Positions 1 to 9,202 are shown, counted from the stretch's first letter. The stretch: DNA of 64,000 bases from Stutzerimonas stutzeri RCH2 (GCF_000327065.1 NC_019936.1:3562001-3626000); one strand, 5' to 3'. Notes: generated by a model not told the origin, from the letters alone. A program made the numbers and translations.

Positions 1-206
1 AAAGGCAGCTCAGGCAACTCCCGCAGCAGGTCGCGGGCATGCTCCACCGAGCGCAGATGCCAGACCGCGCCACGCTCGTCGATCAGGCTATGGCGCTGGC
101 CCTGCAGGTAAATGTCGAGAAGATAGATGCCGCCTTCGAGCGAAATCAGCTCGAGGGCGTCGATACGTCCAGCGGCGGCATGAGTCGCAAGGTCGTGAAG
201 ATACAT
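1..206 (-). CDS. DUF6482-family protein, N-terminal part
   Basis: The reverse strand opens with ATG at 206 behind a GGGAG ribosome-binding site and runs off the window start, giving about 68 residues beginning MYLHDLATHAAAGRIDALEL. This pattern, with LEGGIYLLDIYLQG and HLRSVEHARDLLRELPE, matches the small soluble Pseudomonas proteins annotated DUF6482 (sometimes 'metal ABC transporter ATPase', an unsupported name). No catalytic motif is visible and the function is unknown. A long inverted repeat lies just upstream. The call is family-level recognition from memory. Confidence 0.7.
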   Translation of the reverse strand, partial: MYLHDLATHAAAGRIDALELISLEGGIYLLDIYLQGQRHSLIDERGAVWHLRSVEHARDLLRELPELP

Positions 207-229
207 GGCAAGGCTCCCGTGAAAACCGC

Positions 230-261
230 TACAGAATATTGAACAAATAAAATATTCTGTA
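230..261. repeat. 11-bp inverted repeat upstream of the DUF6482 gene
   Basis: TACAGAATATT at 230-240 is mirrored exactly by AATATTCTGTA at 251-261 around a 10-base AT-rich spacer. It lies 24 bases upstream of the DUF6482 start codon, so it is placed like an operator or a 5' UTR hairpin. Whether a protein binds it is inference. Confidence 0.5.
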
Positions 262-290
262 CAGGATTTTTGTCCCTGCCACGAGATAAT

Positions 291-310
291 CGCCGGCTTC
301 TGAGCCGGCG
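291..310 (-). terminator. GC-rich hairpin after the UPF0114 gene
   Basis: CGCCGGCT (291-298) pairs perfectly with AGCCGGCG (303-310) around TCTG, 15 bases past the stop of the minus-strand UPF0114 gene. There is no strong T-run, so intrinsic termination is plausible but not certain. Confidence 0.5.
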
Positions 311-325
311 GGCAATGCGCTGCAA

Positions 326-814
326 TCAGTGCTTGGTGATCTTGTCCATGTAGCCCATGGCAAACGCGGAAACTACGAATGTCAGGTGGATGATCACGTA
401 CCACATAAGTTTGTCGCTATCGATCTGCTGCACGTCCATGAACATGCGTAGCAGATGGATGGAGGAAATCGCCACGATTGAGGCTGCGACCTTCAGCTTC
501 AGTGAGCTGGAATCCATCTTGCCGAGCCAGTCGAGTTTTTCCTTGCCCTCGGCGACATCCAGCTGTGAAACGAAATTCTCGTAGCCGGAAATCATCACCA
601 TCACCAGCAGCCCGCCGACCAGCGCCATGTCGATCAACGACAGCAGTGTCAGCACCAGATCCGCTTCGCTGATCGACAGGATCATCGGCAGGATATGGAA
701 GATTTCCTGGAAGAACTTGATCGCAAGTGCCAGCAGGGCGAATGCCAGACCGAAGTAGATGGGAGCCAGCAGCCAGCGAGCGGCGTACATGGCATTTTCG
801 AGGATGCGCTCCAT
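326..814 (-). CDS. UPF0114 (YqhA-type) inner-membrane protein
   Basis: This is a 162-aa protein starting [20 protein letters not shown], the characteristic opening of the UPF0114/TIGR00645 (E. coli YqhA) family, whose usual length is about 164 aa. Hydrophobic stretches at about residues 10-30, 50-75, 105-125 and 135-155 suggest four membrane segments. Start at 814 was chosen because family members begin at this Met; the open frame continues upstream with no family-like sequence. Function is unknown. A second, divergent member of the same family sits in the island at 30370-30849. Confidence 0.85.
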   Translation of the reverse strand: MERILENAMYAARWLLAPIYFGLAFALLALAIKFFQEIFHILPMILSISEADLVLTLLSLIDMALVGGLLVMVMISGYENFVSQLDVAEGKEKLDWLGKMDSSSLKLKVAASIVAISSIHLLRMFMDVQQIDSDKLMWYVIIHLTFVVSAFAMGYMDKITKH

Positions 815-971
815 GAGGATCTCACAGCGGAAAATGACAAAGGCGCGAGTATACGCAGCCCAGCCGGGCGCACCAAGGCAGGCCAAAGGCGCGCCACCCG
901 CTTGTGGATAAGACTTTCATCAGCAACGGCAAACCGCGCCAGCCCATGCGGCGGCCGGTGTAACCCGATGC

Positions 972-1307
972 TCAGGGGCGCGATTCCCACCCCGCCAGGA
1001 AGCGAGCCTGATTGGCATTCACCCGGCGCAACTCGGCCTGCATGTGCAGCTGCCAGATGGATGGATCATCCGACTCGCAGTAACCCTGCCCCATCAGGTT
1101 GTCCGCGATGGCGGCGAGCACCGATTCAGCCATGGCAGGCCCGTGGAATGGGCCCTGGACCTTGATCGCGGTGGGTTGCCCATCCGCCAGACCGGCTGCA
1201 CAGAGCAGCGTCCACAATCCATTACCACCGGCAAGCGGGCGTATGACGCATTCGATTCGGGTAACCAGGCCGAGGCACTGGCGATTCAGACAAAGCTTGT
1301 GCGGCAT
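972..1307 (-). CDS. Small conserved Pseudomonas protein, function unknown
   Basis: A 111-aa protein starting MPHKLCLNRQCLGLVTRIEC, with an AGGA ribosome-binding site 8 bases before ATG 1307. The reading frame stays open upstream to 1652, but that part overlaps the 3' end of the Lon-like gene and has no protein-like character, so I take the internal ATG. It is rich in Cys near the N-terminus (three in the first 20 residues). I recognise it as a conserved Pseudomonas hypothetical; no domain or activity can be assigned. It lies 172 bases downstream of the protease gene on the same strand and may be co-transcribed. Confidence 0.65.
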   Translation of the reverse strand: MPHKLCLNRQCLGLVTRIECVIRPLAGGNGLWTLLCAAGLADGQPTAIKVQGPFHGPAMAESVLAAIADNLMGQGYCESDDPSIWQLHMQAELRRVNANQARFLAGWESRP

Positions 1308-1479
1308 GACGGCAGTCCTCGCGTCGGGCTGACGCGAGACATCCTGCGTGGATGTAGCGCGCAAGCCAGTTATCCCCTGAAGCTGTGGATAATCCTGTGG
1401 ATGGAGGGTGGATGCCCTCCTCCACTGCAGACCTGCCGCGCGCGCTATCGTTCCGTTCAAAAACCGTGCAATGGCGAGC

Positions 1480-3921
1480 TCAGCTAGCCCCTTCGGGGGC
1501 GGACGGCGCTTGCTCCAATGACGCTCCTGACTCGTTCTTCGCTTCTTCTTCCAGCTCGATTTCGGCGATGTCGCGCAACCGCTCGACCACCCGGGCGTTG
1601 ACACTGCCCTTGGGGAAATGCCCCTGGTCGTTGGCAGCGCCGACATCTTCACCCACCAGCAGTGACAGCGCCTCGTCCACCTGTTTTACAGCATAGACGT
1701 GGAATCGCTGCTGGCGCACCGCTTCGAGCACGCGCTCGTCGAGCATCAGCGTGGTGACGTTGGCGAACGGGATGATGACGCCTTGCTCGCCGGTCAATCC
1801 GCGGGCCTCGCAGAGGCGGAAGAATCCTTCGATCTTCTCGTTGACCCCGCCGACCGCCTGCACTTCGCCGAACTGGTTGATCGAACCGGTGATGGCGAAG
1901 CACTGTTTGAGCGGCGTGCGCGACAGAGCCGAGATCAGCGCGCAGCATTCGCCGAGCGAGGCACTGTCGCCATCGACATAGCCGTAGGACTGCTCCAGCG
2001 CGATGCTTGCCGAGATCTCCAGCGGAAACTCCTGGGCGTAGCGGCTGCCGAGGTAGCCGGTAAGAATCATCACCCCCTTGGAGTGGATCGGCTGGCCAAG
2101 GTTGACCTCACGTTCGATGTCGACGATCCCCGAACCGCCGGGATAAACAGTCGCGGAAATTCGCGCCGGCATACCGAATGCCGAGTCACCGACTTCCAGC
2201 ACCGTCAGCCCGTTGCACTTGCCGATCGCCGCGCCTTCGCTATCGATCAGGATCACCCCGGCCAGGATGTCCTCGAGAATCCGTGCCGAGACACGACCGG
2301 TGCGCGTGGCCTTGGCCTTCAGTGCACGCTCGATATGACCGGCGTCGGTGACCTCGTCCTTGGCCAGCTGGCGAATGAAATCAGCCTCACTGACCAGCTG
2401 GAACAGATCGCCGATGCGTGCCGACAGGCGCCCCTGGTGTTCAGCCAGGCGCGCGCTATAGGTCGCCAGACGCGCAACGGCAGCGGCGGTAAGCGGCGCC
2501 ATGCCCTCTTCGGAAGTGCGGGTCTTCATCAGTTGGGCGAACTGTTCGAGGCTATCCTCGGCCAGCGGGATGTCCTCGTCGAAATCGACCAGCACGCGGA
2601 ACATCTCCTGGAAGTCCGGATCCAGGTCCTGCAGCGTGTAATAGAGCTGGCGCGAGCCGATGATGATGACCTTCACGTGCAGCGGAATGACCTGCGGCGT
2701 CAGCGTCACGGTAGCCAGGCGGCCGAGTTCGGCCAGCGGCGACTCCATCTTCAGCTTGCGCGATTGCAGGGCGCGCTTGAGCGCTTCCCAGACGAAGGGC
2801 TCGCTGAGCAGCTTTTCCGCTTCCAGCATCAGGAAGCCGCCATTGGCACGATGCAACGCACCGGGGCGCAATTGCCGATAGCTGGTATAGAGCGCGCCCT
2901 GATCGGTGTTGTACTCGATGCGGCCGAACAGGTTGTCGTAGGTCGGATGCGGCTCGAACACCACCGGCGCACCGCCATCCACCGGATGACCGACCACCAG
3001 GCTCGGGCTGTACTGTTCTTCCAGCAATACGCGGTTCTGCGCTTCCGGGCGGTTCTCGTCCACCAGCTGCTCGACCACGGTCTTCAGCAGATTGACCTGC
3101 ACCGCCTGCAGATAGGCCTCGATACCGGCGTTCTCGGCATATTTTTCCGACAGCGGTGCCAGCAGCGGCTGCAATGCCTGACTGATGGTCTCGTCGTTCA
3201 GCTGGCGCAGCTGGTTGGTCGACTCGCGCTTCCATTGCGGCAGGCTGGCCAGCTCTTCGTTCAGGCGCACTTCCAGCGCGGAAATATCCTCGTGATAACG
3301 CTCGCGTTCGGCTTCGGGCAATTGGGCGAACTCGGTTTCGTCCAGCGCCTTGCCTTCCTTCATGGGGGTGAACGCGATGTTGGTGCTGTCGCGATAGAGC
3401 GCGATTTCCTTTTCCAGCGCGAGCTTTTCGATCACATCCAGCGCCTTGTCGTAGCGCTGGTTGAAGCCGCGATCGATGGCGCTCTTCTTCTGCTGGAAAC
3501 TCGGATGCTCGAACACCGCCGGAAAGGTCGCCAGCAGGTTGTCGATCAGCTGATTGATGTCGGCAATGAACGCACCCGCTCCGCCGTTGGGCAACTCGAG
3601 TACGCGCGGCTCGCGGGGCTCGTCGAAGTTGTTCACGTAAACCCAGTCGGAAGGCGTATCCAGTCGCTTGCCCTCGGCCTTCAGATAACGCCGTACGAAG
3701 GAAAACCGACCGGTGCCCGGCTCGCCCATGACATACACGTTGTAACCCGGACGCGGCATGGCGACGCCGAACTGCAACGCCTCGACTGCACGTTCCTGAC
3801 CGAGCACACCGAGAAACGGCTCGAGCTCGGCAGTGGTATTGAAATTGAATTGGCTGGGCTCGAAGGGACGGGTCAGCGCATCGGGTGCCAGGCGCAAGCC
3901 GGCAGCGACAGTTTGAGGCAT
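1480..3921 (-). CDS. Lon-related ATP-dependent protease (YcbZ/LonB-like)
   Basis: An 813-aa protein with an N-terminal AAA-type ATPase region and a C-terminal S16 (Lon) protease domain. The proteolytic dyad is visible: Ser in DGDSASLGEC (about residue 670) and Lys in NEKIEGFFRL. The P-loop reads GEPGTGRFS, with Arg in place of the usual Walker A Lys; the 'Lon-related putative protease' family is known to vary here. A Walker B-like GGFLMLEAEKLL follows. Start at 3921 (MPQTVAAG) is supported by AAGGA 7 bases upstream; the longer frame to 3945 has none. It should act in the cytoplasm on damaged or regulatory proteins; the substrate is unknown. Confidence 0.88.
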   Translation of the reverse strand: MPQTVAAGLRLAPDALTRPFEPSQFNFNTTAELEPFLGVLGQERAVEALQFGVAMPRPGYNVYVMGEPGTGRFSFVRRYLKAEGKRLDTPSDWVYVNNFDEPREPRVLELPNGGAGAFIADINQLIDNLLATFPAVFEHPSFQQKKSAIDRGFNQRYDKALDVIEKLALEKEIALYRDSTNIAFTPMKEGKALDETEFAQLPEAERERYHEDISALEVRLNEELASLPQWKRESTNQLRQLNDETISQALQPLLAPLSEKYAENAGIEAYLQAVQVNLLKTVVEQLVDENRPEAQNRVLLEEQYSPSLVVGHPVDGGAPVVFEPHPTYDNLFGRIEYNTDQGALYTSYRQLRPGALHRANGGFLMLEAEKLLSEPFVWEALKRALQSRKLKMESPLAELGRLATVTLTPQVIPLHVKVIIIGSRQLYYTLQDLDPDFQEMFRVLVDFDEDIPLAEDSLEQFAQLMKTRTSEEGMAPLTAAAVARLATYSARLAEHQGRLSARIGDLFQLVSEADFIRQLAKDEVTDAGHIERALKAKATRTGRVSARILEDILAGVILIDSEGAAIGKCNGLTVLEVGDSAFGMPARISATVYPGGSGIVDIEREVNLGQPIHSKGVMILTGYLGSRYAQEFPLEISASIALEQSYGYVDGDSASLGECCALISALSRTPLKQCFAITGSINQFGEVQAVGGVNEKIEGFFRLCEARGLTGEQGVIIPFANVTTLMLDERVLEAVRQQRFHVYAVKQVDEALSLLVGEDVGAANDQGHFPKGSVNARVVERLRDIAEIELEEEAKNESGASLEQAPSAPEGAS

Positions 3922-4126
3922 CGGGAATCCTTGCTGGAGTGGCACGCGCGGCCACGATTGATGCCGCCATTCTGGCGTTGCCTCGGTTGCATCGCAAGGC
4001 TGACGCCGCGCCGCTGCCCGGCTTGCGCAGGAGAATGCCTACCGCCGCATGTTCCGGCATCGGCACTCGACTCAGGCCCAGGACACAAGTGGATACATTT
4101 GACCGCACCCTGGCTGCCGGGGCTTT

Positions 4127-4140
4127 TTGATGTGGATCAA
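4127..4140. promoter_or_regulatory. Anr/FNR box upstream of ccpR
   Basis: The sequence TTGAT-GTGG-ATCAA is a perfect FNR/Anr consensus palindrome. It is centred 67 bases before the ccpR start codon, which would put a class II transcript start near 4175. Anr control of di-haem cytochrome c peroxidase under low oxygen is established in Pseudomonas; its action here is inferred from the site. Confidence 0.85.
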
Positions 4141-4200
4141 ACGGTCGCTTGACGTAAAAGCGCCTCCTAGAGCCAGTCAACACCAAAAGGAGCTACATAG

Positions 4201-5229
4201 ATGCGCCCGTCTCTTCCCCTATTGCTTAGCAGCCTACTATTTACTGGCACAGCAAGCGCCGACGAGCTGCGTGAGCGCGCCAACGCCATTTTCAAGCCGA
4301 TTCCGGACAAGGTCACCGAAGTCCGCGGCCATGCCGTCAGCGAAGATCAGGCAATGCTCGGCCACAAGCTCTGGTTCGACCCGCGCCTGTCCAGCAGCCA
4401 TGTGATCAGCTGCAACACCTGCCATAACCTGAGCATCGGCGGCAGCGACAATGTGCCAACCTCGATCGGGCATGGTTGGCAGAAGGGTCCGCGCAACTCG
4501 CCCACCGTGCTGAACGCGGTATTCAACGCCGCACAGTTCTGGGACGGCCGCGCCAAGGATCTGCAGGAACAGGCCAAAGGCCCGGTGCAGGCCAGCGTGG
4601 AAATGAACAGCACGCCCGAGCGCGTCGTCGCCACGCTCAAGAGCATTCCGGAGTACGCCGCCGAGTTCAAGAAAGCGTTCCCCAAGGACAAGGAGCCGGT
4701 CAGTTTCGACAACATGGCTTATGCACTGGAAGCCTTCGAAGTCAGCCTGACGACACCTAACTCACCGTTCGACCGCTTCCTCAAGGGCGAGGACAAGGCG
4801 CTCGACGACAAGCAGAAACAGGGACTGGCCCTGTTCATGGATGCCGGCTGCTCTTCCTGCCACAACGGTGTAAACCTCGGTGGTCAGGGCTACTTCCCCT
4901 TCGGCGTGGTCAAGAAGCCGGGTGCTGAAGTGTTGCCAACAGGTGACAAGGGGCGTTTCACGGTGACCAACACGGCGAGCGACGAGTATGTCTTCCGCGC
5001 CGCGCCGTTGCGTAACGTCGCGCTGACTCCGCCCTATTTCCACAGCGGTGAGGTCTGGGAGCTCGAACAGGCGGTCGCGATCATGGGCGACAGCCAGCTG
5101 GGCCGTCAGCTCAACAAGGATGAAGTCAGCGCCATTACCGCCTTCCTGCACAGCGTGACCGGCGAACAGCCGCAAGTGGCCTACCCGATCCTCCCTGCCA
5201 GCACAGCGACCACTCCGAAGCCTGAGTGA
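4201..5229 (+). CDS. ccpR: Periplasmic di-haem cytochrome c peroxidase
   Basis: A 342-aa protein with an N-terminal Sec signal (about 20 residues, ending TASA) and two c-type haem motifs, CNTCH (about residue 65) and CSSCH (about 218), as in bacterial di-haem peroxidases. It reduces H2O2 to water in the periplasm using electrons from cytochrome c or azurin. AAGGAG lies 8 bases upstream of the start. The Anr box 60 bases upstream and a hairpin just downstream suggest a single-gene, oxygen-regulated unit. Length and motif spacing are standard for the family, and nothing appears damaged. Confidence 0.95.
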   Translation: MRPSLPLLLSSLLFTGTASADELRERANAIFKPIPDKVTEVRGHAVSEDQAMLGHKLWFDPRLSSSHVISCNTCHNLSIGGSDNVPTSIGHGWQKGPRNSPTVLNAVFNAAQFWDGRAKDLQEQAKGPVQASVEMNSTPERVVATLKSIPEYAAEFKKAFPKDKEPVSFDNMAYALEAFEVSLTTPNSPFDRFLKGEDKALDDKQKQGLALFMDAGCSSCHNGVNLGGQGYFPFGVVKKPGAEVLPTGDKGRFTVTNTASDEYVFRAAPLRNVALTPPYFHSGEVWELEQAVAIMGDSQLGRQLNKDEVSAITAFLHSVTGEQPQVAYPILPASTATTPKPE

Positions 5230-5237
5230 TCGTACCT

Positions 5238-5264
5238 GTTACCCGGCGCCAGCCGCCGGGTAAC
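5238..5264 (+). terminator. Hairpin after ccpR
   Basis: GTTACCCGGCG (5238-5248) pairs with CGCCGGGTAAC (5254-5264), an 11-bp perfect stem 8 bases past the ccpR stop. It sits between convergent ccpR and mscL. It lacks a long T-run. Confidence 0.65.
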
Positions 5265-5292
5265 TTCCCCATAACGCTCAGTAGACGCCTGC

Positions 5293-5703
5293 TCAGTTAC
5301 TCTTCTGCTCCCTCAGCAAGTCCCGAATCTCGGTCAGCAACAGTTCTTCCTTGGACGGCGCAGGTGGCGCGGATGGTGCTTCAGCCTCCTTGCGCTTGAG
5401 GTGATTGATCGCCTTGATCGCCATGAAGATGGCAAAGGCGATGATCAGGAAGTCCACCACCGTCTGTATGAACGAGCCGTAGCGCAGCAGCACGGCTGGC
5501 GCATCCCCTGCCGCCTCCTTGAGTACGATCGCCAGGTCGGAGAAATCCACACCCCCGATAAGCAGCCCCAGCGGCGGCATGATCACACCGTCGACGAACG
5601 ATGAGACGATCTTGCCAAACGCGGCACCGATGACGATCCCCACGGCCATGTCGACCACGTTACCGCGGACGGCAAACGCCTTGAATTCGCTGATCAGACT
5701 CAT
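5293..5703 (-). CDS. mscL: Large-conductance mechanosensitive channel
   Basis: A 136-aa protein matching MscL: amphipathic N-terminus [22 protein letters not shown]1 [20 protein letters not shown], a periplasmic loop, TM2 [20 protein letters not shown], and a C-terminal helix ending in [11 protein letters not shown]. It forms a homopentameric pore that opens on hypo-osmotic shock. Single gene. A GGGGCCG/CGGCCCC hairpin at 5730-5750, about 27 bases upstream of the start, may lie in its leader. Confidence 0.96.
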   Translation of the reverse strand: MSLISEFKAFAVRGNVVDMAVGIVIGAAFGKIVSSFVDGVIMPPLGLLIGGVDFSDLAIVLKEAAGDAPAVLLRYGSFIQTVVDFLIIAFAIFMAIKAINHLKRKEAEAPSAPPAPSKEELLLTEIRDLLREQKSN

Positions 5704-5926
5704 ATGCAGACTTTCCTTTAGTGGATGACGGGGCCGCCTGCCACGGCCCCACGGTCATGGCATTGAACGCCGTGATAGAGCATAGGCGGGCTTGCCGGCG
5801 CAGGCCATGGCAGAACACCTTTCATCGACCGGTTGTTGCGAATGAGGTTCGCTTGATCGCCGTCAACCGGTTCTGCCGGGATGGCGAATAAGGTAGAGGC
5901 CTTCCTGACAAACCGGAGCGGTTTCC

Positions 5927-6196
5927 ATGCACGTCGAACATCACCCCCTGATCAAGGACTTCCCTGAGAAACGCGAGCAATTGCAAAAGCTGCGTCAGGA
6001 AGATCCGGTCTTTGCCCGCAAGGCTGAAGAATACGAAGCGCTCGACAAGCGCATCTGCCGCGTCGAAGACGGCGTCGAAACCCTCGATGACGCTGCGCTC
6101 AATGCCCTCAAGCAGGAACGCGTGACCATGAAGGACGACATCGCTCGCGACCTCAAGCGGGCATCGGGCAGCTGCTGCGGCGGTTGCTGCGGCTGA
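5927..6196 (+). CDS. DUF465 (YdcH-like) small coiled-coil protein
   Basis: An 89-aa protein with the DUF465 pattern: MHVEHHPLIKDFPEKREQLQ, DPVFARKAEEYEALDKRICRVE, and LKQERVTMKDDIA. It is mostly helical and probably a short coiled coil. The tail SCCGGCCG is Cys-rich, suggesting metal binding or redox sensitivity; I recall similar tails in Pseudomonas members. The role is unknown. It is a single gene closed by a strong terminator shared with the convergent neighbour. Confidence 0.85.
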   Translation: MHVEHHPLIKDFPEKREQLQKLRQEDPVFARKAEEYEALDKRICRVEDGVETLDDAALNALKQERVTMKDDIARDLKRASGSCCGGCCG

Positions 6197-6214
6197 CGGC
6201 GCCGACCAGTGAAG

Positions 6215-6241
6215 AAGAAGCCCGCCATGTGCGGGCTTCTT
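6215..6241. terminator. Bidirectional terminator between convergent genes
   Basis: AAGAAGCCCGC pairs with GCGGGCTTCTT around CATGT. The A- and T-rich flanks let it work from either side, between the DUF465 gene (+) and the CopD-like gene (-). Confidence 0.85.
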
Positions 6242-6254
6242 GCTGTCTGGCCCG

Positions 6255-6689
6255 CTAGAACAAGCCCCCGAAGCGGAACCCCGAGCCGACCCAGACGAAG
6301 GCAACCGCCGTCAGGGTGATCAGCACGATATGCAGTCCCAGTTGCGGCAGCCGCTGCGCATCCAGCTTTGGAATCAATGCCAGTCGCGCGTGCGCACCGA
6401 GCAGCGCGGTGAATCCGAGCAGCACCAGCTTGGCCTGCACCAGGTGCGCGATCGGTGAAGAGTCGAACCATTGCCCATGGGGCAGCCAGAGACTGGCCAG
6501 CCAGAGCCCACTGACGATCTGCACCAGCAGCGCAGGAATCCCGACGCGCTCGTAGAGTTGTTCGAACTGGCGTACCGGCTGCACATCGCGGCGGCGCAGG
6601 GCACCCGGCAGCACACTGAACAGCAGGACCAGGTGCCCGCCTACCCAGACACTGGCGCCCAGCAGATGCAGAAACAACAGATGTCGCAT
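6255..6689 (-). CDS. CopD-family-like integral membrane protein
   Basis: A 144-aa hydrophobic protein with about four membrane helices and the opening MRHLLFLHLLGASVWVGGHL, typical of CopD/YcnJ-type four-helix proteins with a conserved His on the first helix. AGGAG sits 8 bases before ATG 6689, which I prefer to the GTG at 6698 that lies inside the ribosome-binding site. A link to copper or haem is suggested only by the family. It is divergent from radA. Confidence 0.75.
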   Translation of the reverse strand: MRHLLFLHLLGASVWVGGHLVLLFSVLPGALRRRDVQPVRQFEQLYERVGIPALLVQIVSGLWLASLWLPHGQWFDSSPIAHLVQAKLVLLGFTALLGAHARLALIPKLDAQRLPQLGLHIVLITLTAVAFVWVGSGFRFGGLF

Positions 6690-6805
6690 GGCGCTCACTC
6701 CTGTTCGATTTGTTTACAGTCTGGCCGCTGCCCCGCCGTTTGTGGCTGATGGCGATCAAGTCAGTCGTTATCATGCGACACCCCCTACCATACCCGGAGT
6801 TTTCC

Positions 6806-8167
6806 ATGGCCAAGGCCAAGCGCATGTATGGCTGCACCGAATGCGGCTCGACCTTTCCGAAATGGGCCGGCCAGTGCGGCGATTGCGGTGCCTGGAATAC
6901 CCTGGTGGAAACCGTCATCGAAGGTGCTGCGCCACCCTCCGGTCGCGCTGGCTGGGCGGGCGAGCAGGCCAACATCCGGACCTTGGCCGAAGTCAGCGTG
7001 GAGGAAGTACCGCGCTTCTCCACAGCATCTGGCGAGCTGGACCGCGTGCTCGGCGGCGGCCTGGTGGACGGCTCGGTCGTGCTGATCGGTGGCGACCCGG
7101 GCATCGGCAAGTCGACCATCCTGCTGCAAACGCTCTGCGCCATCGCCCAGCATTACCCGGCGCTCTACGTGACCGGCGAGGAATCCCAGCAACAGGTGGC
7201 GATGCGCGCCCGCCGCCTCGATCTGCCGCAAGACAAGCTCAAGGTGATGACCGAAACCTGCATCGAATCGATCATCGCCACCGCGCGGCTGGAGAAGCCC
7301 AAGGTGATGGTGATCGACTCGATCCAGACCATCTTCACCGAACAGCTGCAATCCGCGCCGGGCGGTGTCGCCCAGGTTCGTGAGAGCGCCGCGCTGCTGG
7401 TTCGCTTCGCCAAGCAGAGCGGCACGGCGATCTTCCTCGTCGGCCACGTCACCAAGGAAGGCGCCCTCGCCGGCCCGCGCGTGCTCGAGCACATGGTCGA
7501 TACGGTGCTCTACTTCGAGGGCGAGTCCGATGGTCGCCTGCGCCTGCTGCGCGCGGTGAAGAACCGCTTCGGTGCGATCAATGAACTGGGCGTGTTCGGC
7601 ATGACGGACAAGGGCCTCAAGGAAGTCACCAACCCGTCGGCGATCTTCCTCACCCGTGCCCAGGAAGCGGTGCCGGGCAGCGTGGTCATGGCGACCTGGG
7701 AAGGCACCCGGCCGATGCTGGTGGAGGTGCAGGCCCTGGTCGACACCAGCCACCTGGCCAATCCGCGCCGCGTCACTCTAGGGCTGGACCAGAACCGCCT
7801 GGCCATGCTGCTGGCGGTGCTGCACCGGCACGGCAGCATTCCGACCTACGATCAGGACGTGTTCATCAACGTGGTCGGTGGCGTTAAGGTGCTGGAAACC
7901 GCGGCAGATCTGGCGCTGATGGCGGCGGTGATCTCCAGCCTGCGCAATCGCCCGCTGGATACAGATCTGCTGGTGTTCGGCGAAGTGGGCTTGTCGGGCG
8001 AGATCCGCCCGGTGCCGAGTGGTCAGGAGCGTCTGAAGGAGGCCGCCAAGCATGGCTTCAAGCGTGCCATCGTGCCCAAGGGCAATGCGCCGAAGGAAGC
8101 CCCTGCCGGACTGCAGATCATTGCGGTGACGCGCCTGGAGCAGGCGCTCGACGCGCTGTTCGAGTGA
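6806..8167 (+). CDS. radA: DNA repair protein RadA
   Basis: A 453-aa protein with all RadA hallmarks: an N-terminal C4 zinc finger (CTECG...CGDCG, residues about 10-30), the RecA-like Walker A GGDPGIGKST (about 95), the RadA-specific KNRFG motif (about 250), and a C-terminal Lon-like domain (EVGLSGEIRPV). It helps process recombination intermediates by driving branch migration with RecA. Start at 6806 (MAKAKRMYGC) fits the family; upstream in-frame sequence does not. It is next to a PilZ gene, as radA is in P. aeruginosa. Confidence 0.97.
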   Translation: MAKAKRMYGCTECGSTFPKWAGQCGDCGAWNTLVETVIEGAAPPSGRAGWAGEQANIRTLAEVSVEEVPRFSTASGELDRVLGGGLVDGSVVLIGGDPGIGKSTILLQTLCAIAQHYPALYVTGEESQQQVAMRARRLDLPQDKLKVMTETCIESIIATARLEKPKVMVIDSIQTIFTEQLQSAPGGVAQVRESAALLVRFAKQSGTAIFLVGHVTKEGALAGPRVLEHMVDTVLYFEGESDGRLRLLRAVKNRFGAINELGVFGMTDKGLKEVTNPSAIFLTRAQEAVPGSVVMATWEGTRPMLVEVQALVDTSHLANPRRVTLGLDQNRLAMLLAVLHRHGSIPTYDQDVFINVVGGVKVLETAADLALMAAVISSLRNRPLDTDLLVFGEVGLSGEIRPVPSGQERLKEAAKHGFKRAIVPKGNAPKEAPAGLQIIAVTRLEQALDALFE

Positions 8168-8170
8168 TCG

Positions 8171-8539
8171 CTACTCACCGCCCAGTGCGGCCAGCTCGCG
8201 CTCCAGCAGTGCCTCGTCGCCGAGGTTGAGTTCGACCAGGCGCCGCAGGTGGGCGATCGAGTCAAGGTCGATATGCTGGCAAACGAAACCGATCAGATCG
8301 CCCTCTTCGTGGGTCATGGCCACCTCCATGCGCACCTCGGCATCGTCGGACAGCCGCACGCGCGCTTCGAACGGCTGCCCCGCATCGGCATTCCAGCCCT
8401 CCGGCCGGCGAACCAGCAGGCCTTTCAGCGACAGGTCATGCAGCTCCACCGGCCAGCGGCGATCGCCCTGCACCAGCTCGGTGGCTGCGTCGAACTCGAT
8501 GCGCTGGAAACGTCGGCGCTCACTCGGGTTATCACTCAT
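8171..8539 (-). CDS. PilZ-domain c-di-GMP-binding protein (MapZ/PA4608-like)
   Basis: A 122-aa single-domain PilZ protein. The c-di-GMP-binding signature is present: RRRFQR near residue 8 (RxxxR) and DLSLKG near 40 (D/NxSxxG). Start 8539 has GGAG 8 bases upstream. Size and position beside radA correspond to PA4608/MapZ of P. aeruginosa, which binds the chemotaxis methyltransferase CheR1. The same partner here is inference. It ends 3 bases from the convergent radA stop. Confidence 0.88.
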   Translation of the reverse strand: MSDNPSERRRFQRIEFDAATELVQGDRRWPVELHDLSLKGLLVRRPEGWNADAGQPFEARVRLSDDAEVRMEVAMTHEEGDLIGFVCQHIDLDSIAHLRRLVELNLGDEALLERELAALGGE

Positions 8540-8596
8540 CGAAATCACTCCACGAAGTCTGGGTTCACTATAGGACAGCAGCGTCCGGCCGGACCG

Positions 8597-9058
8597 TCAC
8601 AACCAGCGACGGACACGCCCGCAATAGGCGCGGTAGTCGTCGCCGAACAGTTCGCCGAGCAGGCGCTCCTCGTGCACGATCACGCCACGCTGCATGCAGT
8701 AGATCACAGCGGGCAACAGCAGCCACGGCCAGAGCGAGCCCCAGAGCAGCGCGATACCGCAGTAGATAAGGCTGTCGGCCAGGTAGATAGGATTACGTGA
8801 GTAACGAAAGGGGCCCTCCTCCAGCAGCCGGGCGGGCTTGCCATACGGATTGACCGTGGTCTTGCGCCAGAGCATCAGAAGCCCGGCCCAGAGCATCAGC
8901 AGCACGCCCGCGTCGATCAACCCCCAGCCGAAATAGTCTGTCCAGATGTTCTGCGGCAGCGCGATCGGCATCACCGATCCGAGCAACCAGGCCGCGGCGA
9001 GAAACAACAGGTAGATGACTGGCGGCGGCAGAATCACACCAGTGGCGCGCTTGAACAT
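8597..9058 (-). CDS. ICMT/PEMT-like integral membrane methyltransferase
   Basis: A 153-aa protein with about four membrane helices and the C-terminal signature of isoprenylcysteine/phospholipid methyltransferase-like proteins: GPFRYSRNPIYLADSLIY followed by HEERLLGELFGDDYRAYCGRVRRWL. The RNPIY and EE...YxxYxxRVxRW elements form the AdoMet site in this superfamily. The substrate is unknown; lipid or small molecule is possible. Single gene between PilZ and glyA. Confidence 0.8.
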   Translation of the reverse strand: MFKRATGVILPPPVIYLLFLAAAWLLGSVMPIALPQNIWTDYFGWGLIDAGVLLMLWAGLLMLWRKTTVNPYGKPARLLEEGPFRYSRNPIYLADSLIYCGIALLWGSLWPWLLLPAVIYCMQRGVIVHEERLLGELFGDDYRAYCGRVRRWL

Positions 9059-9159
9059 ACCTCGAACTCCGGACGGACAGATGATGGCAGTCTAGCGCGT
9101 CGAGCCCTTGCCGCGACGACGAGGATCAAGCCGCCATCATTTGCCAGCAACAGATAGCA

Positions 9160-9183
9160 GAAAGCCCGCTTTCGCGGGCTTTC
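9160..9183 (-). terminator. glyA terminator
   Basis: GAAAGCCCGC (9160-9169) pairs with GCGGGCTTTC (9174-9183) around TTTC, 20 bases past the glyA stop on the minus strand. Confidence 0.85.
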
Positions 9184-9202
9184 CGGTGCAGCCTTCGAAC
9201 GC

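Noticed and set aside
1699..4152. An 817-codon open frame on the plus strand
   Set aside because: It is antisense to the Lon-like gene, low-complexity and without any domain; a GC-skew shadow.
5730..5750. Riboswitch upstream of mscL
   Set aside because: Only a simple 7-bp hairpin is visible; no known riboswitch core was recognised.
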